A program made the position numbers and the translations under genes. From Rhodohalobacter sulfatireducens (GTDB lineage: Bacteria > Bacteroidota > Rhodothermia > Balneolales > Balneolaceae): a DNA stretch of 64,000 nucleotides. Location of the stretch: the NCBI RefSeq assembly GCF_022012475.1, contig NZ_JAKLWS010000005.1:144145-208144 (forward strand), given 5' to 3'. This document shows positions 37,296 to 45,963 of this stretch, one piece after another (the stretch's first letter is position 1; the number at the start of each line of letters is the position of its first letter). Below the pieces are notes generated by a model that worked only from the letters and a program-made list of their open reading frames with translations, was not told the DNA's origin and searched no databases.

Positions 37296-38615
37296 CTAAA
37301 AAAATCGGGTATTAACTATGTTGGCAAAATCTGATCCGAACGTATAAGTAACAGCAACAGAGCCTGAAAATTCAAAATCAGTGGCCAATTCTCTTCGTCG
37401 AAGCAAAATATCTTCGATTGATGTATCTCCTGCTCGTAGGGTAAGCTGATCCTGAATCATTTCCAGTCCAGATGAGATTCGGAGTGATAATCCTTCGACA
37501 AGCCTCACAGATACACTTCCAAAAAATTCAATTCTGCGCAAATCAATATCATGAAGATAGTGAGAACCAACTATGCCCCCCGCAACCGAACCCCACGGCT
37601 GTTGAATATCCACAGATCCTTGCAGCTGATGGTTTAAGAGATGTTGTTCAGTTTTTCCAAAGATCGTCCGGTCAAAATAATCATACCAGGTGTAACCAAT
37701 AAGATAACGTAGTGTAACCGCACGGCGTGTTGCTACCGAATAAGGTAAAAAACTGTACTCAACTCCAGGATTTACCTCAATCCTATTTCTGGTATTCAGA
37801 TCATTACGGGTTAAGTAGGTGGCAAAAAGGCCCACCGACCAGTGACGGTCGATACTCTTAATTGCATAGCTGTCAATTCCATGTCGTTCTACAGTACTGA
37901 CAACATTTTTTTCACCTTCCTGCTCAATCTCAACATAATCGTAGTTAAAATAGGGTCTGAACCGAAGTTTCCAGTTATTCGTAATCCTGTCGGCAAAAAT
38001 TCCCCAACGTGAATCGAACACCTTCTGGTTTGATTCCAGCTCCAGTTCAATCGATCCTACATAGGCTTCAAAGACCCAAAAATCCCATGGATCATCTTCT
38101 GGTGAAGCGGAGGTCACACCGCTTACGTCCGTATCCACTTCGTAAGTTATGGCATTAAGTAGCGGTGTTTGCGACAGGTAGGGCATTAGAGCAGAACGAA
38201 TGATGTTATTCAATGAATCCCTTGTTTCACTCCAGGTTTCGTCTCGGTCTGCCGTGTAACTGAGTTCAATACTTAAATCTGCAAAGCGTTTAAGTCCAAT
38301 AAATGATATTTCATATTCTGCGCCTCCTCTGCTGAGCCTAGTACGGGTCATAAACAGATGTATATTTGCCTGCTCGGGGTCTCGAACATAATTAACAAAT
38401 GTAATCTCCTGGCGAATATGGGCATCGTCACAAAAAGAGCAGTCAATAAAAAGTGAGGGTAAAGAATTCAGGCTGCCAGGCGTGTTAGTGTTCTCTTCTG
38501 TAGTGCCTGATGAGGACTGAGCAAAGACAGAAATGCTAATTGTTAATAATAATGAGACCTCAAGGACAAGGATAAAGGCAAGTGCATACTTTCTGGCCAG
38601 TAAAGATATCTTCAT
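37296..38615 (-). CDS. Predicted outer-membrane beta-barrel protein
   Basis: A 439-residue exported protein with a long signal peptide (cut near VFAQ, about residue 33). A soluble part of about 130 residues follows, starting with a distinctive FIDCSFCDDAHIRQEITFVN (two close cysteines). It is followed by a region of alternating aromatic-rich strands (WKLRFRPYFNYDYVEIE, AVTLRYLIGYTWYDYF) ending in VTYTFGSDFANIVNTRFF, with a terminal Phe typical of outer-membrane barrels. I know similar proteins only as hypotheticals. Two domains suggest a plug or periplasmic sensor joined to a barrel. Function unknown. Confidence 0.68.
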   Translation of the reverse strand: MKISLLARKYALAFILVLEVSLLLTISISVFAQSSSGTTEENTNTPGSLNSLPSLFIDCSFCDDAHIRQEITFVNYVRDPEQANIHLFMTRTRLSRGGAEYEISFIGLKRFADLSIELSYTADRDETWSETRDSLNNIIRSALMPYLSQTPLLNAITYEVDTDVSGVTSASPEDDPWDFWVFEAYVGSIELELESNQKVFDSRWGIFADRITNNWKLRFRPYFNYDYVEIEQEGEKNVVSTVERHGIDSYAIKSIDRHWSVGLFATYLTRNDLNTRNRIEVNPGVEYSFLPYSVATRRAVTLRYLIGYTWYDYFDRTIFGKTEQHLLNHQLQGSVDIQQPWGSVAGGIVGSHYLHDIDLRRIEFFGSVSVRLVEGLSLRISSGLEMIQDQLTLRAGDTSIEDILLRRRELATDFEFSGSVAVTYTFGSDFANIVNTRFF

Positions 38616-38760
38616 AAGTTACTTGTCCGTTTGGAATCAAGATTAGCATATTTGTTTATCTGTTTATCAATATAAAAGTGTAACATAACGGTTTTTTCTT
38701 GTAGATTTTAGCCGCAGGATTTTGCCAGTTGTTAAAATTAGTAAACAAACCCTAATTCTT

Positions 38761-39444
38761 TTGTCTACCCTTTTTATTGTTGCCACTCCCATTGGAAATC
38801 TCGGAGATTTCAGCTCAAGAGCCGTAGAAATTCTTCAGCAGGTCGATCACATCGGATGCGAAGATACTCGGACATCAGGTGTTTTACTTCAGCACTATGA
38901 AATCGATAAACCAACATTTTCGTTTCATCAGCATAACGAGCATCAAAAAGTTGAGTTTTTGGTTGATCTTCTAAACCAGGAAAAAGATGTAGCTCTGATC
39001 AGTGATGCCGGAATGCCGGGTATTTCCGATCCGGGGTTTCTTGCCGTTCGTGCTGCCCATCAAAATGGTCATACCGTCTCTCCTATTCCCGGGCCGAGCG
39101 CTTTAACCGCGGCGATTGCTGCAAGTGGATTGCCAAGCGACCGATTTCTGTTTGAAGGATTTCTCCCGCAGAAAAAAGGACGCCAAACGAAAATAAAAGA
39201 GATCGCCGATGCGGAGATCACCACAGTGCTTTATGAAAGTCCGTACCGGGTCGTAAAGTTAATAAACGGATTGGCTGAATTTTGTAAAGGTTCACGGTGG
39301 GTTTGTGTAGCTCGTGAAATCACCAAAAAATTTGAAGAGATCGACCGCGGACAACTTTCTGAAATTGTGGAGCGTTGGAATGCCAAGTCAAGCATAAAAG
39401 GCGAGTTTGTAATCATTATAGCCGGAAAAGATTACGAAGAATAA
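38761..39444 (+). CDS. rsmI: 16S rRNA 2'-O-methyltransferase RsmI
   Basis: A SAM-dependent methylase of the tetrapyrrole-methylase fold that modifies C1402 of 16S rRNA. Signatures: LFIVATPIGNLGDFSSRA at the start, IGCEDTRTSGVLL, ISDAGMPGISDPGF and PIPGPSALTAAIAASGLP. The TTG at 38761 gives the family-typical N-terminus (STLFIVATPIGN; 227 residues); an upstream TTG at 38722 gives 240 residues. No ATG is available before the conserved region. Followed after 8 bases by lnt. Confidence 0.95.
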   Translation: MSTLFIVATPIGNLGDFSSRAVEILQQVDHIGCEDTRTSGVLLQHYEIDKPTFSFHQHNEHQKVEFLVDLLNQEKDVALISDAGMPGISDPGFLAVRAAHQNGHTVSPIPGPSALTAAIAASGLPSDRFLFEGFLPQKKGRQTKIKEIADAEITTVLYESPYRVVKLINGLAEFCKGSRWVCVAREITKKFEEIDRGQLSEIVERWNAKSSIKGEFVIIIAGKDYEE

Positions 39445-39452
39445 TCATTCAG

Positions 39453-41018
39453 ATGAATCAACTTTCAGAAGAGTTCAATCAAAATACGAGAATTTGGGAT
39501 CGTCCCTGGGTACTTTCAATAAGTGCTTCTGTACTGTTGTCTCTTTCATTTCCTCCATTTAACGCAGCTATTCTTCAAATTCCGGCATTTCTCTGTCTTT
39601 TCAGAATCGCTTCAATTTCTGAAACGAAACGTGAGGTTATTCTCTATGCTTATCCGTCATTTGTACTGTGGAACCTCCTCACTACATATTGGTTGATGAT
39701 GGCGACCATAGCCGGCGGTATTGCCGCAATTTTAGCCAATGCCGCACTGATGCTGATTCCCCTTTTGCTAATACGACGCTTCCAAAACAGTAATCTGAAT
39801 CCGATCCTATCGTCGTTTATAGCTGCTGCAACCTGGGTTGGATATGAGTTTCTGCATCACAATTGGGATCTCTCCTGGCCATGGCTTACACTGGGTAATG
39901 CCTGGTCTAACCTGACCGGTGTGATACAATATATCTCATACACGGGTGTGTTGGGCATTTCATTTTGGGTAGTTTTCACGTCAGCACTTTTTTATACGTA
40001 TATCAAATCAAACAATCGAAAACTGCTCATTACATCCGTTTCTGTACTTTTACTCTTTCCTCTATTCTCCATGTTATCATTATTGACGATGGAATACGCA
40101 GATGAAGAAAAGATTGAGGTTACAATCGTTCAACCCAATTCCGATTCATACCAGCGATATGGAGGAGAAGCCTCGCTTGATGCCCTGCTTAATAAACTTC
40201 TTCGACTTTCGAACGAAGCCAAAACAGAGGAAACAGATGTGATTATCTGGCCGGAAAATGCTGTTGATTCTTCGTTGAGAGTTACAAGTCCCCAGTTTGA
40301 TGTGATAAAAGATTCCCTGCAGGCCTGGAATACGAGCTTAATTACAGGACTTGGATTGATTGAAATTTACGAGGAGAGTGACGAAAAACCTGAAATAGTT
40401 CGTGAATCAACCGGTGGATCTTTCTATAACATCTATAATGCAGCTCTCCATCTAAAGCCGAATCAACCCACAAAAATCTATCGGAAAGGACGTTTGGTTC
40501 CAATCGTAGAGCGATTTCCGTTTGTGACCTACTTTCAGCGTCTCGATCTGTTTAAATGGGTGGACTGGGCAACACTGGCAGGATATGGATTGGGTCAGGA
40601 GCCGACCCTTTTTCCTGTAAATGAAAATCAAACGCCTGCTCTCATCTGTTATGATTCGGTTTTCCCGGGTTGGGTGAACCAATTTGCTCAAGAAGGAGCG
40701 GGATTTCTAACAATTATCACAAATGATGGATGGTGGGGTGATTCTGCCGGTCATGTTCAGCATTTTGCTTATGCACGCCTCCGGGCCATTGAACAACGCA
40801 TGTGGATAGCCCGCTCAGCTAACAATGGAATATCAGGCATCATCTCTCCGGATGGAAAAGTTCAATTACAGACTGAATATTGGACTGAAGATGCATTCAG
40901 CTTCACGATTTACAACTCCAACCATCAAACATTTTACAACAAATTTGGGGACTGGCTTGGATACTTCTCCTTGATCTCATTCGTTTTAGGGTTGATTGGT
41001 GTACGGTTACGGGAATAA
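39453..41018 (+). CDS. lnt: Apolipoprotein N-acyltransferase
   Basis: A 521-residue membrane enzyme that adds the third acyl chain to lipoprotein N-termini. About seven N-terminal membrane helices precede a periplasmic nitrilase domain. The catalytic triad is readable as E268 (IIWPENAVD), K345 (IYRKGRLVP) and C399 (LICYDSVFPGW). In most Lnt proteins the residue pair after Cys reads Tyr-Glu; here it is Tyr-Asp, a conservative change. The start at 39453 avoids overlap with rsmI. It serves the many lipoproteins of this genome, including those in this window. Confidence 0.94.
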   Translation: MNQLSEEFNQNTRIWDRPWVLSISASVLLSLSFPPFNAAILQIPAFLCLFRIASISETKREVILYAYPSFVLWNLLTTYWLMMATIAGGIAAILANAALMLIPLLLIRRFQNSNLNPILSSFIAAATWVGYEFLHHNWDLSWPWLTLGNAWSNLTGVIQYISYTGVLGISFWVVFTSALFYTYIKSNNRKLLITSVSVLLLFPLFSMLSLLTMEYADEEKIEVTIVQPNSDSYQRYGGEASLDALLNKLLRLSNEAKTEETDVIIWPENAVDSSLRVTSPQFDVIKDSLQAWNTSLITGLGLIEIYEESDEKPEIVRESTGGSFYNIYNAALHLKPNQPTKIYRKGRLVPIVERFPFVTYFQRLDLFKWVDWATLAGYGLGQEPTLFPVNENQTPALICYDSVFPGWVNQFAQEGAGFLTIITNDGWWGDSAGHVQHFAYARLRAIEQRMWIARSANNGISGIISPDGKVQLQTEYWTEDAFSFTIYNSNHQTFYNKFGDWLGYFSLISFVLGLIGVRLRE

Positions 41019-41029
41019 TTCAACTGTAA

Positions 41030-41209
41030 CGCGTTTACCAGTGAAGATCCTTCAAGTGGCGGGGATAGAGTTTTTACCACTCAATAATGTGAATAACCGA
41101 GGTGCCCACAACCCTTATAGGAACTTCGCTCCGCTGCGTACTCTTGAAGGTTGCTTGATTTGAGCCTCCTTGAAGAGTGGCGGGGATAGAGCTCTAACCG
41201 GTAAACGCG
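41030..41209. repeat. 180-bp element with 10-bp terminal inverted repeats
   Basis: Ends CGCGTTTACC (41030-41039) and GGTAAACGCG (41200-41209) are perfect inverted repeats. Inside are two 16-bp direct copies of agtggcggggatagag (41055-41070 and 41176-41191), each after a CCTTCAAG/CCTTGAAG-type stretch. There is no coding potential. The size and ends resemble a miniature inverted-repeat transposable element. It fills the gap between lnt and dsbD. Confidence 0.62.
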
Positions 41210-41454
41210 CTCAACAGTAATTTTTATTCAATACAACACAAATCTTCAAATTTACATTAGAATTGATTCTAAAATTAAACAAGAATTTTTGAAGGTGTAT
41301 CAAAAGATGTAGTAATTTCTGGTTAAATTACTGGATGTTACACTTTTGTTAACCTCCCGACACGAACGGTTGATGTAAAAAATTGTTTTTAGTTGTAACT
41401 AGAGGCACGATTTTAATATTCCAACAGTTACGTGACAAAACGGATCAAATCTTT

Positions 41455-43623
41455 ATGAAAAATAAATTGGGATTTTTACTACTTCTGCTTTTCATCTCGC
41501 TTTTTACTGGAATTCAGCAGTCCGAAGCCTACCAAGTAAAAACGGATCATGCCGAGGTAAAACTGATCTCTGAACAGTCAGCGATTGTTCCGGGAGAAAC
41601 GTTTTGGATAGGAATTGAGATGGATATCCAAGAAGGTTGGTATGTCTACTACCGAAATCCCGCTGATTCCGGTATGCCACTAACTGTAGAGTGGACGCAT
41701 GAGGAAGATTTCAACATTTCTGATATAAAATGGCCGTACCCCCAGTGGAAAGACGCACCCGGTGGCCTTACCAGTTATGCCTATGAAGACAGTATGCTCT
41801 ACATGATGGAAGCCACGGCCCCAGAAGGTCTGGACCCGGGAGATAAAACAACCTTACAGGTTGCTGCAGATTGGTTGATATGTGAGATGGTCTGTATTCC
41901 TGAAAATGCCGATCTCGAACTTACTCTGGATGTTGCAGAGGAACCAACATTTAATGAAGAGCATCTTACGCTCTTCTCACAAATGCGTGAAAAACTTCCT
42001 GCCGATCTCGATTTCTGGGAATCTTTTGCTGAGGTGAATGGAGATACTATCACTCTGAAATTGACTACAGACGCATTTGAATTGCCTCAGTATGAAAACG
42101 TGATATACTTTTCCAACGAAAAAGGTGAAATTGAAAATGGTGCCGATCAGCCCTACACCGTTGAGAACGACACTTTGACAATGAAACTGCAAAAATCGGT
42201 GTATAAACCCGATGCAGTAAATCGTGTCTGGGGACTTGTATACAATGAAGAGGGTTGGGATGAAAGCGGCCGAACCAAAGCAATGACCGTAGATATTAAT
42301 CTTGGCGGAGAGGAATCCATTGCTTCAACAGCTACTGATCCGGTCCTTTCACAGTCGTTTTTACTAATTCTCGGTTTTGCCTTCCTTGGCGGGATGATTT
42401 TGAATCTCATGCCGTGTGTTTTCCCCATTCTCTCGATTAAAGTGATGAACTTTTTGCAGGTTTCCGGGGATAATCCTAAGAAAGCGAAAATTCACGGTTG
42501 GGTATTTGGAGCCGGTGTTCTTGTTTCCTTTTTAATTCTTGCAGGATCATTACTATTGCTTCGAGCAGGTGGACAAGAACTTGGGTGGGGATTTCAATTA
42601 CAATCACCACCCTTTATTGCATTTTTGACCTTCTTAATGTTCGGCCTTGGCCTAAATCTCATGGGCGTCTTTGAGATAGGAAACTCACTAATGAATGTGG
42701 CCGGTAGCGCTCAAACCGGCGAAGGATTAAAAGGATCTTTCTTTAGTGGTGTGCTCGCAACTGTACTTGCCACACCATGTACAGCTCCATTTATGGGAAC
42801 CGCTCTTGGTGCAGCAATCACTATGCCCGCTTTGTCAGCATTGCTGGTATTCGCCGTTCTTGGATTCGGAATGGCCGCCCCCTACATCTTACTTTCCTCA
42901 TTTCCTGCCTTAATGAAGAAGCTCCCTAAACCGGGTGCATGGATGGAAACATTCAAACAATTTATGGCTTTTCCCCTGTTCGCTACAGCAATTTGGCTAG
43001 CTTGGGTATTTGGTCAGCAGGTGGGTATTGACGGACTCACCAATCTACTGATCGGCCTGCTTCTTTTGAGTATGGGAATTTGGATTTTGAACCGATGGAA
43101 GGCAACCCAAATATCAAATGTATCCAGGATTGTAAGTCGCGCTTTTGTCATTCTTTTAGTAACGGGTGGATTTTTTATCTCCGCTTCCTCGAATACAAAA
43201 CAGCAAACGTCCGGAACAACTTCCGCTCAGACAGACCAATATGGAATTGAATGGCAGTCATATACAGAAGCCAAATTGGAACAACATTTGGCTGAAAACA
43301 GAAATGTATTTCTTGATTTCACAGCTGCCTGGTGTATCACTTGCAAGGCAAATGAACGTGTGGTGTTTAGTTCTGAAGATGTTAAAGAGAAGTTCAGAGA
43401 TCTCGATTTTGTGATGATGAAAGCCGATTGGACAAACCGAAACCCGGAAATTACCCGTGCACTCGAATCCTTTGGAAGAAATGGTGTTCCCCTCTACGTA
43501 ATCTACAATGAAGATCTTGAGGAGCCGATGATTTTACCAGAGCTTCTCACACCCGGCATTGTAATGGACGCACTTGATGATTTACCGCAGGACAATCAAT
43601 CCCTTTCAATGAAAGATTCTTAA
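41455..43623 (+). CDS. dsbD: Thiol:disulfide interchange protein DsbD
   Basis: A 722-residue protein that carries electrons from cytoplasmic thioredoxin to the periplasm. Order: signal peptide (cut near QSEAYQ), N-terminal periplasmic DsbD-alpha domain with C-type motif (ADWLICEMVCIPE), eight membrane helices holding the redox pair C321 (NLMPCVFPILS) and C442 (LATPCTAPFMGTALG), then the C-terminal thioredoxin domain with C627/C630 in AAWCITCKANE. All six cysteines expected are present. The start at 41455 is chosen for the signal peptide; an upstream in-frame start at 41383 lacks support. Forms an operon with the redoxin 45 bases downstream. Confidence 0.95.
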   Translation: MKNKLGFLLLLLFISLFTGIQQSEAYQVKTDHAEVKLISEQSAIVPGETFWIGIEMDIQEGWYVYYRNPADSGMPLTVEWTHEEDFNISDIKWPYPQWKDAPGGLTSYAYEDSMLYMMEATAPEGLDPGDKTTLQVAADWLICEMVCIPENADLELTLDVAEEPTFNEEHLTLFSQMREKLPADLDFWESFAEVNGDTITLKLTTDAFELPQYENVIYFSNEKGEIENGADQPYTVENDTLTMKLQKSVYKPDAVNRVWGLVYNEEGWDESGRTKAMTVDINLGGEESIASTATDPVLSQSFLLILGFAFLGGMILNLMPCVFPILSIKVMNFLQVSGDNPKKAKIHGWVFGAGVLVSFLILAGSLLLLRAGGQELGWGFQLQSPPFIAFLTFLMFGLGLNLMGVFEIGNSLMNVAGSAQTGEGLKGSFFSGVLATVLATPCTAPFMGTALGAAITMPALSALLVFAVLGFGMAAPYILLSSFPALMKKLPKPGAWMETFKQFMAFPLFATAIWLAWVFGQQVGIDGLTNLLIGLLLLSMGIWILNRWKATQISNVSRIVSRAFVILLVTGGFFISASSNTKQQTSGTTSAQTDQYGIEWQSYTEAKLEQHLAENRNVFLDFTAAWCITCKANERVVFSSEDVKEKFRDLDFVMMKADWTNRNPEITRALESFGRNGVPLYVIYNEDLEEPMILPELLTPGIVMDALDDLPQDNQSLSMKDS

Positions 43624-43668
43624 CTCCATTCGAATCTAACCTTCAACTTACAATCAACCGCTTGAATC

Positions 43669-44304
43669 ATGAAGAAGTTAATATTACTATTTTCATTGAT
43701 CTTCGCAGCTACAATGGTCGTTAATTTGACCGGTGAATCTGATGATAAAACAAAAACAGATGCAACAGTCGGTGATCAAGCTCCCTCATTTGAAGTAATG
43801 GGCGCTGATGGCGCCATCTACAACCTCTCCGATTTCGAAGGACAATATGTAATTCTTGAATGGCTAAACCACGGCTGCCCTTATATACAGAAACATTACA
43901 ACGGAAATAACATGCAGCAACTGCAAGAAAAATACACAGACCAGGGCGTTGTTTGGCTTTCGGTCATCTCCTCCGCACCCGGAACACAGGGATATATGGA
44001 AGCAGAGGAGGCCCGGCAATCAATCGAAGAGCAGGGTGCTTCACCTACCACTATCCTCCTGGATCCTGAAGGAGAGATGGGGCGTGCTTATGATGCTCGT
44101 GTAACCCCACATATGTTTATCATCGATCCAAGTGGAACCGTACGGTACAACGGCGCAATTGATGACAAGCCAACTCCTGCTGCAAGTTCACTTGAAACGG
44201 CTCACAACTACATTGATGCTGCTATGAATAGTTTGTTGAACGGTGAAGAGGTCGAAACTAAAAGTACGACTCCTTATGGGTGTAGCGTAAAGTACGGGGC
44301 TTAA
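43669..44304 (+). CDS. Exported thioredoxin-fold redoxin (peroxiredoxin-like)
   Basis: A 211-residue protein with an N-terminal signal or anchor (MKKLILLFSLIFAATMVVNL) and an AhpC/TSA-redoxin domain: GDQAPSFEVMGADG, then ILEWLNHGCPYIQKHY with one active-site cysteine C70, and PHMFIIDPSGTVRYNGAIDD. Only one other Cys is present near the C-terminus (YGCSVKYGA), so it may use a 1-Cys or atypical 2-Cys mechanism. Downstream of dsbD, it could be reduced by it. Its last seven codons fall within the first copy of the 142-bp direct repeat. Confidence 0.88.
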   Translation: MKKLILLFSLIFAATMVVNLTGESDDKTKTDATVGDQAPSFEVMGADGAIYNLSDFEGQYVILEWLNHGCPYIQKHYNGNNMQQLQEKYTDQGVVWLSVISSAPGTQGYMEAEEARQSIEEQGASPTTILLDPEGEMGRAYDARVTPHMFIIDPSGTVRYNGAIDDKPTPAASSLETAHNYIDAAMNSLLNGEEVETKSTTPYGCSVKYGA

Positions 44305-44423
44305 TTTTTATTTCTCGACTCATCGGATGAGTCGAGAAGTTTTAATTTTCTTAATCCGACTACTCATCCGATGAATTTAAATGCCGTTACGGATCAATCT
44401 GTAATGGCATTTTTTTTATGGTA
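44282..44423 (+). repeat. 142-bp direct repeat, left copy
   Basis: Near-identical to 45822-45963 (constant offset 1540) with about six single-base differences. It holds the last codons of the redoxin gene, a 23-base palindrome CTCGACTCAT-cgg-ATGAGTCGAG (44314-44336), and the terminator at 44379-44417. The two copies bracket an AT-rich insert, so this is either a target duplication or an attachment-like boundary. Confidence 0.92.
44379..44417 (+). terminator. Intrinsic terminator of dsbD-redoxin operon
   Basis: Arms ATGCCGTTAC (44381-44390) and GTAATGGCAT (44401-44410), with one G:U pair, enclose a 10-base loop and are followed by eight Ts (44410-44417). A near-identical copy is at 45919-45957. 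Confidence 0.9.
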
Positions 44424-44847
44424 AACACAAGCGTTTATCCCCTACCCAGTATTTGAAATATTTTTACAGCCTACCAGCTACTCAATGTTTGTAGTTCTGG
44501 TATCCTTTCAGTTTTGGAGTGTTTATCCAATCAAAACCAGCTATGACTTTTCTAGTAACTCCGTAATAATTGTATTCCTATGCCTTTCTAAATCAAACAT
44601 TTGCAAGGCGGATTTAAAATACTTTAGACTTTTTTAACCTAATTTATACTAAAATACCAAGTAAATACTAGATATATCTTTTTTCCAATTTTGAATTTTT
44701 TCTGTAAGGAAATTCTTTTTTTCGGTTCATATAAATAAGAGAGCTAATTATAACCTTAATCGCTTTAACAAAAAATATTCCAATAATCTTAATAGAGTTG
44801 AATTTATAAAAAGCAATTTACCTGTAAATAAAACTATTCATAATATT
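44424..44847. other. AT-rich non-coding part of the insert
   Basis: 424 bases without a convincing gene. The composition is lower in GC than the flanks. The minus strand is open for 30 codons (44541-44633, FKSALQMFDLERHRNTII...), which has protein-like composition but no start; it may be a gene relic. The rest should contain the promoter of the lipoprotein gene. Confidence 0.5.
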
Positions 44848-45573
44848 ATGAGATCATATAATATATTAACATTTATTGCCTTATTTATTTTTATTCAATC
44901 ATGTAATTCAGTTAATGATTCTAAAATTCAGGATGATATCGAATCCTTATTCAGGATAGTATCTTCTAAAAATATAGATCTAACTAATACTCAAGCGCAA
45001 AAATTTAATAGCTATTTAGAAAAAAGGGATGATTTAGCTTTTAAAAACCTTTAGAAGGACAACTTAAAACTAGTTGAAATGGTCTTTCCTAGATCAAAGT
45101 CACCGAATAAAAAATTCAAAATTATTGTAGCCGAACTAGATAAATTGACTCTGAATAAACTAAACGAAAAAAATTTTAACGGTGATGTAGCATTAATAAG
45201 TTATATAGTGGAGTACAACAGAGCTATACTGGAATTAAGAGAATTTGCTAGTACTACAAAACAAAACGGTAAAACAAAGATTATTGATTTAGCAAGTAAT
45301 CAAGAAAATATTTTAAGAGTTTTAAATGGATATCCAGTTGAGAAGATATCATGTGAAAATAGTCAAAGTAATCTTACAATGTACAAAGAGGGATGTTTGG
45401 ATTGTGGAACAGCAGAGTGTTATACAACTGCAAAAAATGCTTGCGAAGGAGATCCAGATTGTAATTTTATGTGTGATACACTTGATTTAGCTGGTGGATG
45501 GTGTACTTTATCGATTGCTACCTCCTGTTTTATTTATAATGTTTCATTATCGTTGACAGAAGACAATTCTTGA
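44848..45573 (+). pseudogene. Cysteine-rich lipoprotein gene interrupted by one amber codon
   Basis: One reading frame of 242 codons runs from ATG 44848 to the stop at 45573 with a single in-frame TAG at 45052-45054. The first part (68 residues) has a signal peptide and lipobox (FIFIQSC, C19). The second part (after TAG; the next ATG is 45079, without a Shine-Dalgarno site) is a lysine-rich helical stretch followed by a C-terminal region with nine cysteines in about 75 residues (KEGCLDCGTAECYTT, CEGDPDCNFMC, GGWCTL, ATSCF). Because both parts share one frame and no start signal separates them, I read this as one lipoprotein with a nonsense mutation, read-through, or sequence error. The cysteine pattern suggests a disulfide-stabilised secreted domain; no family recognised. 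Confidence 0.7.
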
Positions 45574-45616
45574 ATATTCCGGATGAAATTAAATTTCAAA
45601 TTCGAAATTGGTCAGT

Positions 45617-45814
45617 ATGTTTGTTAAAAAAATATTAATTCCCTTTATGATCTTTTCAATAATTATTGGTACGCTTATTCAATATTTAGAAAACAAAACT
45701 TTTATAGAGATTATCACATGGGTTCTACCTTCAATTATTTTTGTAACATTATTGTGGTACTATACAAACAAAACTGAAAAGATAAGAGCTGAAATTAAAG
45801 ATCATTTTTCATGA
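45617..45814 (+). CDS. Small two-helix membrane protein
   Basis: A 65-residue protein with two membrane helices (KILIPFMIFSIIIGTLI and IITWVLPSIIFVTLLWYY) and a charged cytoplasmic tail (NKTEKIRAEIKDHF). ATG 45617 is preferred; a TTG at 45608 is possible. It follows the cysteine-rich gene by 43 bases and lies inside the repeat-flanked insert. The pair of an exported Cys-rich protein and a small membrane protein resembles effector/immunity or secreted-peptide layouts, but nothing in the sequence proves it. Confidence 0.55.
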   Translation: MFVKKILIPFMIFSIIIGTLIQYLENKTFIEIITWVLPSIIFVTLLWYYTNKTEKIRAEIKDHFS

Positions 45815-45821
45815 TTTAACA

Positions 45822-45963
45822 GTATTGTAAAGTACGGAGCTTAATTTTTATTTCTCGACTCATCGGATGAGTCGAGAAGTTTTAATTTTCTTAATCCGAC
45901 TACTCATCCGATGAATTTAAATGCCGTTACGAATCAATCTGTAATGGCATTTTTTTATTGGTA
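45822..45963 (+). repeat. 142-bp direct repeat, right copy
   Basis: Second copy of 44282-44423. It starts 7 bases after the small membrane protein gene, repeats the tail of the redoxin gene out of any open frame, repeats the 23-base palindrome (45854-45876) and the terminator, and its last 9 bases cover the 3' end of recD. Differences from the left copy are gc to tt, two g-to-a changes, and a t/a shift in the T-tract. Confidence 0.92.
45919..45957 (+). terminator. Duplicate intrinsic terminator, also at the recD 3' end
   Basis: Arms ATGCCGTTAC (45921-45930) and GTAATGGCAT (45941-45950) with a T-tract 45950-45956. It can end transcription from the insert; on the minus strand the hairpin follows the recD stop directly and is trailed by TTTAAATTC, so it may work in both directions. 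Confidence 0.85.

Noticed and set aside
44541..44633. 30-codon open stretch on the minus strand with protein-like composition
   Set aside because: No start codon in a useful place and too short; at best a gene relic, so only mentioned in the intergenic entry.
45079..45573. Separate 164-aa gene starting at ATG 45079
   Set aside because: It is in the same frame as the upstream lipoprotein part with only one TAG between, has no ribosome site and no signal peptide although its cysteine-rich end suggests export.
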